NCBI GenBank assembly: GCA_019639115.1
Contig: JAHBSM010000006.1
Coordinates: 124,001 to 188,000 of the forward strand
Reading direction: 5' to 3'
Source of the DNA: Acidobacteriota bacterium
GTDB taxonomy: Bacteria > Acidobacteriota > Blastocatellia > Pyrinomonadales > Pyrinomonadaceae
Length of the DNA: 64,000 bases
A program made the translations under genes and the position numbers. The first letter of the stretch is position 1. The number at the start of each line of letters is the position of its first letter. The notes under the pieces were generated by a model. The model was not told the origin of the DNA, did no database searches, and worked only from the letters and a program-made list of their open reading frames with translations. Of the stretch, positions 53,263-63,467 are shown one piece after another.

Positions 53263-56200
53263 TCAAGTTGCTTGAGCTCCTCGGATATTGGCATGTATCT
53301 CCTGCAGGCTTCGCACGACAGTGCCGTCGGCCGCCTTTCGACTTGCAATAGCTTCCACCAGGGCCTCAGCCCCTGTAATTGTCGTTACGCACGGAACGTT
53401 GAATTGCAATGCCGCCTTTCGGATGGCCTTTTCGTCATAGTGTGAGGCCTTGCCCAGAGGTGTGTTGATGATCAGGGCAATATCACCTTGCCTGATCAAA
53501 TCGGCGATATTCGGCCGGCCCTCATTTACCTTGAATACATCCTCGCATTGCAAGCCGACCTCCCGAAGCCGCATTGCCGTGCCGTAGGTCGCGACCAGAT
53601 CGAATCCAAGATTTGACAGGCGCCTGGCCAGCACGACCGCTTGCCCTTTATCGCTGTTGTTGACCGATATGAACGCCTTGCCGCCCAGCGGCAGCCGCGT
53701 ACCGGCTCCTTCCATAGCTTTGGCATAGGCCTCGCCAAAGGTCCGGCCAACTCCCATCACCTCGCCCGTTGAATGCATTTCAGGGCCGAGCACCGGATCT
53801 ACACCCGCGAACTTTTTGAACGGAAAGACGGGAGATTTCACAAAGATCAACGGTACGGGCAAGACCTCCGGGAACCCGAACTCCTTTACGGTCTTCTCGC
53901 CGGCCATTACGAGCGAAGCGATCTTTGCTATCGGAACGCCTGTTGCTTTGGCAACGAACGGCACGGTCCGAGATGCACGCGGATTAACCTCAAGTACATA
54001 GACCCGATCGTCCTTGATAGCGAACTGGATGTTCATCAGCCCGCGCACCTTCAGTGCACGTGCAAGCAAATTGGTGTAGTGACGGATGGTTTCGAGATGT
54101 TCGGCTGCGATCTTTTGAGCCGGCAGAACACTCGACGAGTCACCCGAATGTATACCGGCCTCTTCGATATGTTCCTGAATTCCCGCAATAACGACGGCCG
54201 TGTCGTCGGCAAGCGCGTCAACGTCGATCTCGCTCGCACGTTCAAGGAACTTGTCAATTAGGATCGGCTTTTCCGGCGAAGCATCGACGGCGGTTCGCAT
54301 GTATTCGTCCAGCGATTCCTCATCGTAAACGATGGCCATCGCACGTCCGCCGAGCACAAAGCTAGGCCTTACTACGATCGGATAACCTATATTATTCGCA
54401 ACGCTTTTAGCCTCTGATGCAGATGTAACACTTGAATTTTCAGGGCAAGGGATCTTCAGATCGGAAAGCAGGTCTCCGAATCGTTTTCGGTCCTCTGCCA
54501 GATCGATCGAATCGGGCGACGTGCCGATGATCGGCACCCCGGCATCATGAAGCCTTCCGGCAAGATTTAGCGGCGTTTGGCCGCCAAATTGAACTATCAC
54601 CCCTTCCGGTTGTTCGACATCCACGATATTCATAACATCCTCGAACGTAAGCGGCTCGAAATACAGCCTGTCCGAGGTGTCATAGTCCGTCGACACGGTC
54701 TCAGGGTTGCAGTTGACCATGATTGTTTCGCGTCCGGCATCGCGGAGCGCAAAGCTTGCGTGGCAGCAGCAATAGTCGAACTCGATCCCCTGACCGATCC
54801 GATTGGGCCCTGACCCGAGGATCATGATCTTTCTTGCGTCGGTCGGCTCTGCCTCGCATTCATCCTCGTAGGTCGAATACAAATAAGGCGTGTGAGATTC
54901 AAACTCGGCAGCGCAGGTGTCCACGCGTTTATAGACCGGCACTATATTCTTTGATAGCCGTACTTTACGAACTGATTCCTCAGGCTCTGATGTAATGAAC
55001 GAGAGCCGCCGATCGGACAGCCCGAACTCCTTTGCGGTTCGCATCTCTGCTTCGGAATAATCATCAAGGCGTTTGGCAGCGATATCGTCCTGGAATTCCA
55101 TTACCTGGGATAGCTGGTCCAGGAACCAGCGGTCTATCTTTGTTAGCCGGTGGATCTCATCAATCGAATAGCCATTCTGAAGTGCATAGGTGATGTATGA
55201 GAATCGCTGCGAGTTCGGACGGGCGAGTTTCCGCTGGAGCTCAGCGTCAGGTATATCCACTAAACGCAGCGGTTTAACAGCCTCTAACGAACGTAATCCC
55301 TTGAATAATGACTCTTTGAAGGTTCGCCCGATCGCCATGACTTCCCCGACCGATCTCATCTGAGTTCCGAGCACATCCTCGGCACCGGGAAATTTCTCGA
55401 ACGCCCATTTCGGGATCTTTGTAACGACATAGTCGATGGTAGGCTCAAATGACGCAGGGGTCTTCTTTGTGATGTCATTCGCGATCTCGTCGAGCGTGTA
55501 GCCTACGGCAAGTTTTGCGGCGATCTTAGCGATCGGGAAGCCTGTTGCCTTCGACGCGAGGGCCGATGAGCGGGACACGCGCGGATTCATCTCAATGATA
55601 CGTATCTCGCCGTTTGCCGGATTGACTGCGAACTGAATATTCGAACCTCCGGTCTCGACACCTACCTTGCGGATACAGGCCTTCGACATATCACGGAGGC
55701 TCTGATATTCGACATCCGTCAGAGTCTGTGCCGGGGCAACCGTTATCGAGTCACCCGTGTGGACGCCCATCGGGTCAAAATTCTCGATCGAACAGATGAT
55801 CACGACGTTGTCATTGAGGTCCCGCATGACCTCAAGTTCGTACTCCTTCCAACCTAGGATCGACTCTTCCACGAGGATCTGACTGACAGGCGACGCTGCA
55901 AGCCCGTTCTTTGCTATCTCTTCAAATTCCTCAGGATTATATGCGGTGCCTCCGCCAGTGCCGCCGAGAGTGAACGAGGGTCGGACGATCGCAGGATAAC
56001 CAGTCTCATCTACGATGGATCGTGCCTCCTCCCAGGTGTGCGCAAATCCGCCTTTTGGACTTGGGATCCCGATCTCGTCCATCGCCTGCTTGAACAGCTC
56101 GCGATCCTCACCGACACGGATCGCGTCGATGTTAGCTCCGATCATCTTGACGCCGAATCGATCAAGTATTCCCCGCTCGAAAAGTTCCACCGAGAGATTC

Positions 56201-56487
56201 AGTCCGGTTTGGCCGCCAACTGTAGGTAAAATTGCGTCCGGCCTTTCCTTTTCGATTATGGCCGTTACGGACTCGACGTCCAGGGGTTCTATGTATGTCC
56301 GATCGGCGATCTCCGGATCGGTCATGATCGTGGCCGGATTAGAATTGACGAGAACGACCTCGAAGCCGTCCTGTTTGAGTGCTCGGCACGCTTGTGTTCC
56401 CGAATAATCGAATTCACACGCTTGGCCGATGACGATCGGGCCTGATCCGATGATCAGGATCTTGTGGATATCATCTCGAATGGGCAT
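53263..56487 (-). CDS. carB: Carbamoyl-phosphate synthase large chain
   Basis: 1074 residues with the two homologous halves. First half: [40 protein letters not shown] and [16 protein letters not shown]. Second half: [34 protein letters not shown] and [17 protein letters not shown]. The C-terminal MGS-like allosteric domain starts about 935 ([16 protein letters not shown]). It makes carbamoyl phosphate for arginine and pyrimidines. The glutaminase gene carA is not adjacent. Confidence 0.96.
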   Translation of the reverse strand: MPIRDDIHKILIIGSGPIVIGQACEFDYSGTQACRALKQDGFEVVLVNSNPATIMTDPEIADRTYIEPLDVESVTAIIEKERPDAILPTVGGQTGLNLSVELFERGILDRFGVKMIGANIDAIRVGEDRELFKQAMDEIGIPSPKGGFAHTWEEARSIVDETGYPAIVRPSFTLGGTGGGTAYNPEEFEEIAKNGLAASPVSQILVEESILGWKEYELEVMRDLNDNVVIICSIENFDPMGVHTGDSITVAPAQTLTDVEYQSLRDMSKACIRKVGVETGGSNIQFAVNPANGEIRIIEMNPRVSRSSALASKATGFPIAKIAAKLAVGYTLDEIANDITKKTPASFEPTIDYVVTKIPKWAFEKFPGAEDVLGTQMRSVGEVMAIGRTFKESLFKGLRSLEAVKPLRLVDIPDAELQRKLARPNSQRFSYITYALQNGYSIDEIHRLTKIDRWFLDQLSQVMEFQDDIAAKRLDDYSEAEMRTAKEFGLSDRRLSFITSEPEESVRKVRLSKNIVPVYKRVDTCAAEFESHTPYLYSTYEDECEAEPTDARKIMILGSGPNRIGQGIEFDYCCCHASFALRDAGRETIMVNCNPETVSTDYDTSDRLYFEPLTFEDVMNIVDVEQPEGVIVQFGGQTPLNLAGRLHDAGVPIIGTSPDSIDLAEDRKRFGDLLSDLKIPCPENSSVTSASEAKSVANNIGYPIVVRPSFVLGGRAMAIVYDEESLDEYMRTAVDASPEKPILIDKFLERASEIDVDALADDTAVVIAGIQEHIEEAGIHSGDSSSVLPAQKIAAEHLETIRHYTNLLARALKVRGLMNIQFAIKDDRVYVLEVNPRASRTVPFVAKATGVPIAKIASLVMAGEKTVKEFGFPEVLPVPLIFVKSPVFPFKKFAGVDPVLGPEMHSTGEVMGVGRTFGEAYAKAMEGAGTRLPLGGKAFISVNNSDKGQAVVLARRLSNLGFDLVATYGTAMRLREVGLQCEDVFKVNEGRPNIADLIRQGDIALIINTPLGKASHYDEKAIRKAALQFNVPCVTTITGAEALVEAIASRKAADGTVVRSLQEIHANIRGAQAT

Positions 56488-56542
56488 CTGGCGCTATGTT
56501 CAATCGACGTATTATACAGCATCGACGAACATAGCCGAACCG

Positions 56543-57586
56543 TTAAGCCTGATCTCCGACCATTACAGGCTCTTGACGCAACTCGATATCAAAAGTTTCC
56601 GCTACTTTCTCTCGAATATGATCTCGGAGAGCGAGTATCTCCGCGGTCGAGGCCCCGCCGCGATTGATCAATGCAAGAGTATGATTCGAAGAGATACCGG
56701 CTCGTCCCATAGCGAAGCCTTTGTGCAAACCCGAGTTCTCGATCAGCCAAGCCGCCGGGATCTTGATCCCATCTGGGGCAGCGAACGACGGAACATCGGG
56801 CCGCATCGAACGGATCCGGTCGAACTCAGCCTCGTTGATGACGGGATTCTTAAAGAATGAACCGACGCTGCGCGAATTAGGATCCTCTTTGTCTATGACC
56901 ATGGATTTGGCAGCTCTGATCGATATGACCGCATCTCGGACCTCAGCAAGTCCCGGACTCTTTCCGCCAAACCTCTCAGCAAGTTCCTTGTAGGCGATCA
57001 CCGGCCTTCCGTTGCGCATCAGACGGAATGTGACGGACAGCACGATGAACCTGCCATGGCGGCTAGAGTTGAAAATGCTCTGCCTATAGCTGAATCCGCA
57101 ATCGGCAGCGTCAATTTCTACGACGTGGTCCAACTCCGTGTCAAAACACTTTACCCGCTCTATCGTCTGTGATACTTCCTGTCCATAGGCTCCGACGTTC
57201 TGGATAGGAGTCGCGCCGACGGTTCCGGGTATCCCGCTGAGGCATTCGATCCCCGCCAGGCCTCGATCGACCGCCAAGCTCACGAATCGATCCCAACTCT
57301 CGCCCGCTGCCGCCGTCAAGCTCACCGTTTCGGCGTCCGATCCGATCTCCGAGATGCCGCTCGTCATCACTCGGATCACGTACCCGTCGTATCCTCGATC
57401 ACCGACGACAATGTTGCTGCCCTCTCCGAGTATCAACGCAGGGAGATCGGACCTTTTGGCAAGCCTTACAGCTTCGATCACGTCTTCCTCACGAAATGCT
57501 TCGATGAGGTGCCGGGCAGGCCCGCCGACACCTAAAGTGGTCAGCGGTGCGAGGGACACGTTGTGTTCGACCTTCAATTGAGACAC
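56543..57586 (-). CDS. murB: UDP-N-acetylenolpyruvoylglucosamine reductase
   Basis: A 347-residue type I MurB with FAD-binding pattern TTLGVGGPARHLIEA, ILGEGSNIVVGDRGYDG and IPGTVGATPIQNVGAYGQEV. The catalytic Ser is in SRSVGSFFKNP, and the C-terminus has IPAAWLIENSGLHKG. It makes UDP-MurNAc for peptidoglycan. It lies 9 bp after the TPR gene and 55 bp before carB on the same strand, apart from other mur genes. Confidence 0.95.
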   Translation of the reverse strand: MSQLKVEHNVSLAPLTTLGVGGPARHLIEAFREEDVIEAVRLAKRSDLPALILGEGSNIVVGDRGYDGYVIRVMTSGISEIGSDAETVSLTAAAGESWDRFVSLAVDRGLAGIECLSGIPGTVGATPIQNVGAYGQEVSQTIERVKCFDTELDHVVEIDAADCGFSYRQSIFNSSRHGRFIVLSVTFRLMRNGRPVIAYKELAERFGGKSPGLAEVRDAVISIRAAKSMVIDKEDPNSRSVGSFFKNPVINEAEFDRIRSMRPDVPSFAAPDGIKIPAAWLIENSGLHKGFAMGRAGISSNHTLALINRGGASTAEILALRDHIREKVAETFDIELRQEPVMVGDQA

Positions 57587-57595
57587 TCTGAACTG

Positions 57596-59440
57596 CTATT
57601 TCGTGATCGCACCGCTTGTCATCAACTCCAAAGCGTTGGTCATGTCCGTTCGGCCGAGTTTTTTTAGCTTTTGATATGCTTTTTTCGCTTCCTTTATGTC
57701 CCCGGACCTGATCTGGCTTTCAGCCAGGTTGTACCACGCAGGTGCATAGTTCTCGTCCAGGTCGATAGCTTTCTTGAACTGAGCGATCGCATCCTTGTAG
57801 TTGTTCTGTTTTCTGTAAGCTATCCCGAGCTCGTTCCAGGCAAAGACCCATTTCGGCTCTTTTTTGACGACTCTGGCCAGAGCCTCGGCCGCACCTGCAA
57901 AATCGCCCAGATCGGTCCGGACCATCCCGAGATTCAGCAGAGGCGCTTCGAGATAATTTGGATTTGCCGCGACAGCACGCTCAAGGAAATTACGGGCGTT
58001 GGTCAGCTTGTCCTTAGTATCGGCATTACGGTTGAGCGTCTGCTCGACTCGTGCCCAGTTGTAGTAGGCCCAGCCCAGGTTCGTAAGGTCAGCCGCATTG
58101 CCGTTAGACAATTCGACGGCCTTGGTAAGTGCCGCTACGGCCGATTCCCATTGGCACGCAACCGCACGCTTGAGGTTGATCTCGCACTGCCTTCCGATCA
58201 CAAAGCCAAGTTTGCTGAATAGCTCCGCCTGTTCGTCTCGGCTCATTTCCTGGCCGTCGCGGCCCAGCATACTGCTAGCGAATTGATACGCCCCGGCTGC
58301 CGCATTGTAATCGCCCAACATCCTGTAAGCGTCTCCGGCGCCCTCAGCCGCTGCGGCATTGTTGTTCTTGATCCGGGTCGCTTGTTTGTAGGCGTCCAGG
58401 GCTGCTTGATAGTTCTTCAGATCGTACTGGACCGAGGCAAGCTCCATCCAGGCTTCAAAGTAGCCCGGCTTGACCGCAAGTGCTTTTGTGAACTCATTCA
58501 CCGCATCCTTCTGTCGCCCGAGCCGAACCAAGACCTCACCGCTGCCGAACCACGCCTCGGCGTTGTTCGGGTCGAGTCGTTTTGCGGCATTGAATGCGGT
58601 CAAGGCTTCCTGATCTCTGTTCTGAGCGAACCGGATGGAGCCAAGCAGGAGCTGAGCGTCGGCTGATTCTCCGCTTATAGCCAATGCTCGGGTCAGCAAT
58701 TCGTCAGCCTTTGCGATCTCGCCGTTCTCGTAATAGAGCATTCCAAGCGGCTTTAGAACCTCGGTCAGTTTGGGATTTAGAGCGAGAGCTTTCTCATAAT
58801 TTGCGATCGCCTCTTTTCGCTGGTCAGCCTCGTTGAAAACCTCGGCCAGGCCCAGGTATGCCGAAGCGTTCTTTGAGTCATATTTGATCGATTCGAGGAA
58901 GTAAGCTTTTGCCGCAGCAAAATTCTCACGATCCAAAAGCTGTTCGCCTTTATTCGCGGCGGCGGCACTCAAGCCCCCGGAGGCACGCGAATTCTTGGGA
59001 TCCAGGATCAAGGCTTCGCGAAAATAGCTGATCGCCTCGTCGAGCCCGTTGTTGTCAATGTAGTATTCGCCGACACCGGCAAATATTGCGGCCGCTTTAT
59101 CCTTGGGGAGTGTTTTTATGTTGGTCGGCAACTTGTCGGGTGTGACCGTCGCTGATCTTACGCGTGTCGGTTCGGCTTTAGCGATCGTCTCGTATTGCGA
59201 CCTTATACGCTTGGCCACATCCTGTCGCTGAGCGCGGCTCCGCTCGGCTCTGACCGCCACGTTAGCAAGCCGTTTTGCAGCGAGGCCGCCGCGTCTCAAA
59301 ACGAATACACTCGATCCGCCCGTAAGGTCACTGGTCGGGATGAGGTCGCTTTGACCTGCTATCCAAACCGGTGCCGAAAGCAGGCTGAAACACCAAAGTA
59401 TCGAGAGATACCAAAGAGATCGTGATCTGCTGACCTTCAT
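57596..59440 (-). CDS. Secreted TPR-repeat protein
   Basis: 614 residues. I start at 59440, where GGAGG precedes an ATG and a signal sequence follows (SLWYLSILWCFSLLSAPVW). From about residue 95 to the end it is a solenoid of roughly 13 TPR units of 34 residues (GEYYIDNNGLDEAISYFREALILDPKNSRA is one). The segment 25-95 is basic and Arg-rich. It likely scaffolds envelope complexes; no enzyme motif is seen. It sits upstream of murB with a 9-bp gap. Confidence 0.88.
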   Translation of the reverse strand: MKVSRSRSLWYLSILWCFSLLSAPVWIAGQSDLIPTSDLTGGSSVFVLRRGGLAAKRLANVAVRAERSRAQRQDVAKRIRSQYETIAKAEPTRVRSATVTPDKLPTNIKTLPKDKAAAIFAGVGEYYIDNNGLDEAISYFREALILDPKNSRASGGLSAAAANKGEQLLDRENFAAAKAYFLESIKYDSKNASAYLGLAEVFNEADQRKEAIANYEKALALNPKLTEVLKPLGMLYYENGEIAKADELLTRALAISGESADAQLLLGSIRFAQNRDQEALTAFNAAKRLDPNNAEAWFGSGEVLVRLGRQKDAVNEFTKALAVKPGYFEAWMELASVQYDLKNYQAALDAYKQATRIKNNNAAAAEGAGDAYRMLGDYNAAAGAYQFASSMLGRDGQEMSRDEQAELFSKLGFVIGRQCEINLKRAVACQWESAVAALTKAVELSNGNAADLTNLGWAYYNWARVEQTLNRNADTKDKLTNARNFLERAVAANPNYLEAPLLNLGMVRTDLGDFAGAAEALARVVKKEPKWVFAWNELGIAYRKQNNYKDAIAQFKKAIDLDENYAPAWYNLAESQIRSGDIKEAKKAYQKLKKLGRTDMTNALELMTSGAITK

Positions 59441-59717
59441 ATTTCCCTCCGCACCAACGATGCCGCTCGGTTCTGATGCCCGCAGTATATCAGACGTTTG
59501 CCTTGCCGGTTTTTGCGATGCTCCGTTCACGCCCTGATAGTGCAATGGACTGTACCGAAAATGCTTGCCCTTTCACACGGTGTAAGATAGATTTAACTTT
59601 ACCAACAGTCCAGTTCGCGGGCCTGCCGGCCCTCGAGAGCCTCGTTTGAGGACTCTCTCGCCAGCTCCATTCGCCCGACCAGAGGTTGGCTACTACTTCT
59701 TAAGGAGACCCTTGAAT

Positions 59718-61823
59718 ATGAGATCATTTACCACTGAACAACTAAGAAATCTCGCGGTCATTGGACACGGCGACGCGGGCAAGACCCAGCTGACCGCGTC
59801 GCTTGCATACGTCGCCGGTGCGACGCCACGCTGGGGAAAGGTTGACGAAGGCACAGCAGTAACTGACTACGATGACGATTCGATCGAACGAAAGGTCTCG
59901 CTAAACAACAATTTCACTCACCTGGAATATAAGGATGCAAAGATAAACATTATCGATACGCCGGGTTACGCAGCATTTGTAGCACATGCCCGGCCTGCTC
60001 TGCGAGTGGCTGACTGTGCGATCGTCGTAGTCGACGGCGTTCACGGCATCGAGGTACAAACAGAAAAAACGTGGCAATACGCAAATGAATTCATCCTGCC
60101 GCGATTCATGGTCATCAATAAGATAGATAAGGAGCACGCTGATTTCGGACATGCCCTCGAGACAGCGACCTCGAGTTTTGCGCGCTCGATCGTCCCATTT
60201 ACGCTGCCTATCGGCGCGGAAGGAAATTTCAAAGGCGTCGTGGACGTCGTACACCAAAAAGCCTACAGCTTCGACGCCGCAGGCAAGGCGACTGAGATAC
60301 CGATACCCGACGAGGGACGCGATATTTTTGAACGCACTCGGGAGCGTCTGGTCGAGATCGTCGCGGAATCCGACGATGCTCTGATGGAAAAATATTTTGA
60401 GAACGGAACCCTCGAAGAGGACGAGATCTACGCGAATCTGTCAAAGGCGATCGCCAGCAGTAAGCTATGTCCGGTTTACGCGGTCTCAGCCAGTACTTTG
60501 GTTGGGCTTCAAGTTCTGCTCGATCACATAGTAGAGTTCGCTCCGAACCCGGCAACGCACGAAGCCGAGTACGGATTTGGCGACAGCGACCTGACCGGTG
60601 ACCGCATCAGCCGGAAATACAGTAATGACGAACCATTTTCGGCATATGTATTCAGAACCATCGCCGATCCATTCGCCGGCAGGATCAGCGTTATGAAGGT
60701 CATTTCCGGCAAGGTTGCCTCTGACGCCACTGTTCTCAATTCATCCCGCGATTCGGCCGAACGGCTCGGGGCTTTGCACGTAATATCAGGCAAAACACTC
60801 GATAAGGTAAACGAGGCGCAGACCGGCGACATCATCGCCTGCGTAAAGCTTAAGGATACTCAGACCGGCGACACGCTCTGTGACAAAGCTTCTCCGATAG
60901 TCTTCCCCAAAGTGGAATACCCCGAAGCGGCCATCGCATTTGCCATCGAGCCGAAATCGCGTGCCGACGAAGACAAGATCTCGACCGCCCTGCACAAGAT
61001 ACTTGAAGAGGACCCGTCGCTGCATTTTGACCGCGACGCGCAGACCAAGGAATTCATACTTTCCGGTTCGGGCCAGCTGCATATCGAAACCGTCGTCGAT
61101 AAATTGAGAGATCGATACCATGTCGAGGTCACGCTCCATCCGCCCAAGGTCCCGTACAAGGAGACGATCTCAATGGCAGCCGAGGTCCAGGGCCGTCACA
61201 AGAAACAGTCGGGCGGACGCGGACAATTCGGCGATTGCAAATGCATCTTTGAACCGCTAGAACGAGGTTCGGGATTCGAATGGGTGGATAAGATCTTTGG
61301 AGGCTCTATACCGCAGAATTTCAGGCCGGCGGTCGAGAAAGGCATTCTCGAAGCGGCTGCGAACGGAGCCGTTGCAGGTTATCCGCTGGTCGATTTTCGC
61401 GTAACGTTGATAGACGGAAGCTATCACACTGTCGATTCCGACGAGCATTCGTTCAAAGCTGCCGGCCGCAAGGCCTTCAGAGCGGCGATGGAGAAAGCGA
61501 AACCTGTTTTGCTTGAACCGATCATGGAGGTCGAGGTATTTACGCCGCAGGAGGTCTCAGGCGATATCATGGGCGACCTAAATAGCCGCCGCGGCCGTGT
61601 CGCAGGTATGGAAATGAGGGGCAAGCAACAGGTCATCAAGGCCAAGGTCCCGCTAAGCGAGATGCTGGATTACCAATCGAAATTGAACAGCGTCACCCAA
61701 GCTCGCGGTTCGTATCATATGCAGTTCTCGCATTACGACCCGCTGCCCGGCAATTTGGCGCAAAAGGTCATCGATGAAGCGGTCGCCGCAGGAAGGGTCA
61801 GGGCACACGACGATGACGAATGA
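59718..61823 (+). CDS. Elongation factor G-like GTPase (EF-G paralogue)
   Basis: 701 residues with EF-G layout. G1 is GHGDAGKT rather than the usual GHIDAGKT/AHVDAGKT; G3 is DTPGY; G4 is NKIDK. G2 region: DYDDDSIERKVSLNNN in place of the canonical ERGITI, as in the FusA2/EF-G-like group. Domains II-V are complete (SGSGQLHIETVVDKL, KKQSGGRGQFGDCKC, EPIMEVEVFTPQEVSGDIMGDLNSRRGRV). AAGGAG lies ten bases upstream of ATG 59718. Its lone position away from rpsL, rpsG and tuf also argues for a paralogue; roles in recycling or stress are known for such copies in some bacteria. Confidence 0.9.
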   Translation: MRSFTTEQLRNLAVIGHGDAGKTQLTASLAYVAGATPRWGKVDEGTAVTDYDDDSIERKVSLNNNFTHLEYKDAKINIIDTPGYAAFVAHARPALRVADCAIVVVDGVHGIEVQTEKTWQYANEFILPRFMVINKIDKEHADFGHALETATSSFARSIVPFTLPIGAEGNFKGVVDVVHQKAYSFDAAGKATEIPIPDEGRDIFERTRERLVEIVAESDDALMEKYFENGTLEEDEIYANLSKAIASSKLCPVYAVSASTLVGLQVLLDHIVEFAPNPATHEAEYGFGDSDLTGDRISRKYSNDEPFSAYVFRTIADPFAGRISVMKVISGKVASDATVLNSSRDSAERLGALHVISGKTLDKVNEAQTGDIIACVKLKDTQTGDTLCDKASPIVFPKVEYPEAAIAFAIEPKSRADEDKISTALHKILEEDPSLHFDRDAQTKEFILSGSGQLHIETVVDKLRDRYHVEVTLHPPKVPYKETISMAAEVQGRHKKQSGGRGQFGDCKCIFEPLERGSGFEWVDKIFGGSIPQNFRPAVEKGILEAAANGAVAGYPLVDFRVTLIDGSYHTVDSDEHSFKAAGRKAFRAAMEKAKPVLLEPIMEVEVFTPQEVSGDIMGDLNSRRGRVAGMEMRGKQQVIKAKVPLSEMLDYQSKLNSVTQARGSYHMQFSHYDPLPGNLAQKVIDEAVAAGRVRAHDDDE

Positions 61824-61878
61824 TCCGAGCGGACGTGAACCTTGCATCTGAGCGCATGGCTTTAGCGAAGGCTGTTCT

Positions 61879-62394
61879 ATGAGATATACAGCCTTCGCTC
61901 TGCTCTTTTTGTTCGTTATATCACTATCGTCGGCTGCCGACGCGCAATCACTGAAGCCCGGGGACCTGCGGCTTTTCGAAGGTGGAAAGTGGTCGGGCGA
62001 ACTCACCTACCGTGATTACTCGAGCGGCGAGAGCACTTCGATCAGGTGCGAGATCACGGTTCGAAAGCTATCCAAGCGTTCCTGGAAGTTCTTTTTCTCA
62101 TATCCGGATGAACCAAAAGCGGATCGCTCAGCTGTATCCGTGCTGTCCGTTGACGGAAAAGACTTTGCCGGCGAACGCGTTTCGGAACGCTTCAAGATCC
62201 CGGGCGGGCTTCGCTTCGTGACGACTAAGCGAGGATCTGACAATGATCGGCCGGCGCTATTTCGTTATACATATACCTTGACCCGTGAGAGCTTCTCTGT
62301 GATAAAAGAGGTAAAGATCGACGGCGAGACTGCGTATTTTGAAAGGAATAGATACGTTTTGAGCCGCGGTTCCGCCCCGGGCCTCAATAGGTGA
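61879..62394 (+). CDS. Secreted protein of unknown function
   Basis: 171 residues with a clear signal peptide (FALLFLFVISLSSAADAQ). The mature part looks beta-rich (GGKWSGELTYRDYSSGE, RKLSKRSWKFFFSYPDEP, YTYTLTRESFSVIKEVKIDG) and could be a lipocalin-like or small beta-barrel domain, but I recognise no family. It lies between the EF-G-like gene and the DUF2911 gene on the same strand. Confidence 0.75.
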   Translation: MRYTAFALLFLFVISLSSAADAQSLKPGDLRLFEGGKWSGELTYRDYSSGESTSIRCEITVRKLSKRSWKFFFSYPDEPKADRSAVSVLSVDGKDFAGERVSERFKIPGGLRFVTTKRGSDNDRPALFRYTYTLTRESFSVIKEVKIDGETAYFERNRYVLSRGSAPGLNR

Positions 62395-62437
62395 ATCGGC
62401 TTAGTAACAGACGCATTAGCCAATAAGGAAAACAATT

Positions 62438-63397
62438 ATGAGATCGATAAATTTTTTATTGTTGTCAGCAATTATCACGATCTTTGCTGCGAGCCTTACA
62501 TTCTCGCAGGTTCGCCCGCCTGTACCGAGGGCTAGCCAGAAAGCTTCGGTGTCGCAGACCGTTGGGACGACCGAAATATCTGTCATCTACAGCAGGCCTG
62601 CCGTACGCGATCGCAAGGTTTGGGGCGATTGGCCGCAGCCTGCCGAGGGCGAGGCAACACTCGACAATCAGAATACGCGGCCTGAGGGTGCGCCGCTTGT
62701 GCCGTTTGGGCACGTTTGGCGGGCTGGGGCTAATGAGGCAACTCTTTTCTCTGCGGCGGACGACGTGCTGATAAATGGCGAGTTGCTTCCGGCTGGCAAG
62801 TACAGCTTCCACGCCATTCCCGGCAAGGACGAGTGGATCCTGATATTCAATAAGGACGACGGCCAATGGGGCAGCTTCTCGTACGACAAAGCAAAGGATG
62901 CACTGAGGGTAAAAACAAAACCGCAATCGGTCTCAGAGAGCGCGGAGCTATTGACCTACGGCTTTGAGAAAGTCGGCGATCGATCCGCGACTCTGTTTTT
63001 GCAATGGGAGAAGGTGAAGGTTCCTTTCACCGTTGAGGTCAAGGATGTGGTCGGCTCCACGATGCAGCGGCTTAGATCGTATGTAGCCGCAGCAGACGCA
63101 TCGGATCCAGTGCCACTGATCAACGCGGCAAATTATGCAAAGGCAAATAAGCAGGCGGAACAGGCTGCTGTTTGGTTCACCGCAGCCCTAAAGCTCGTGG
63201 ACCAGCAGATCGCAGCCAAGCCGTCGTTTGCCGCACTTACGCGAAAGGGCCATATTCTGATCGGACTCGATCGAACCGCCGATGCGATCGCTGTATTCGA
63301 GACGGCGGTCGAACGCGGCAAACTCGATGGCGTAAATGCCGCAGATGTTGCGGCGCTAGAGAAGCGGATCGCTTCCCTCAAGACGGCGAAACCGTAG
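62438..63397 (+). CDS. Secreted DUF2911-domain protein with TPR-like C-terminus
   Basis: 319 residues. Signal peptide to about 23, then DUF2911 (about 35-205): PRASQKASVSQTVGTTEISVIYSRPAVRDRKVWG, VPFGHVWRAGANEATLF, GKYSFHAIPGKDEWILIFN and WGSFSYDKAKDALR are typical. The C-terminal 100 residues are helical and resemble TPR repeats (ALTRKGHILIGLDRTADAIAVFETAVERG). Function of DUF2911 is unknown; it is common in Bacteroidota and Acidobacteriota. AAGGA precedes the ATG. Confidence 0.9.
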   Translation: MRSINFLLLSAIITIFAASLTFSQVRPPVPRASQKASVSQTVGTTEISVIYSRPAVRDRKVWGDWPQPAEGEATLDNQNTRPEGAPLVPFGHVWRAGANEATLFSAADDVLINGELLPAGKYSFHAIPGKDEWILIFNKDDGQWGSFSYDKAKDALRVKTKPQSVSESAELLTYGFEKVGDRSATLFLQWEKVKVPFTVEVKDVVGSTMQRLRSYVAAADASDPVPLINAANYAKANKQAEQAAVWFTAALKLVDQQIAAKPSFAALTRKGHILIGLDRTADAIAVFETAVERGKLDGVNAADVAALEKRIASLKTAKP

Positions 63398-63467
63398 TAC
63401 CCGAGACGCTCGATCGTTTCGAGGCGTCAACTTGTTATAGGGTACGATGTGCGTCTGGCCCAACGCG

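Noticed and set aside
53773..54261. Plus-strand ORF opposite carB
   Set aside because: Antisense shadow; carB is complete and conserved throughout.
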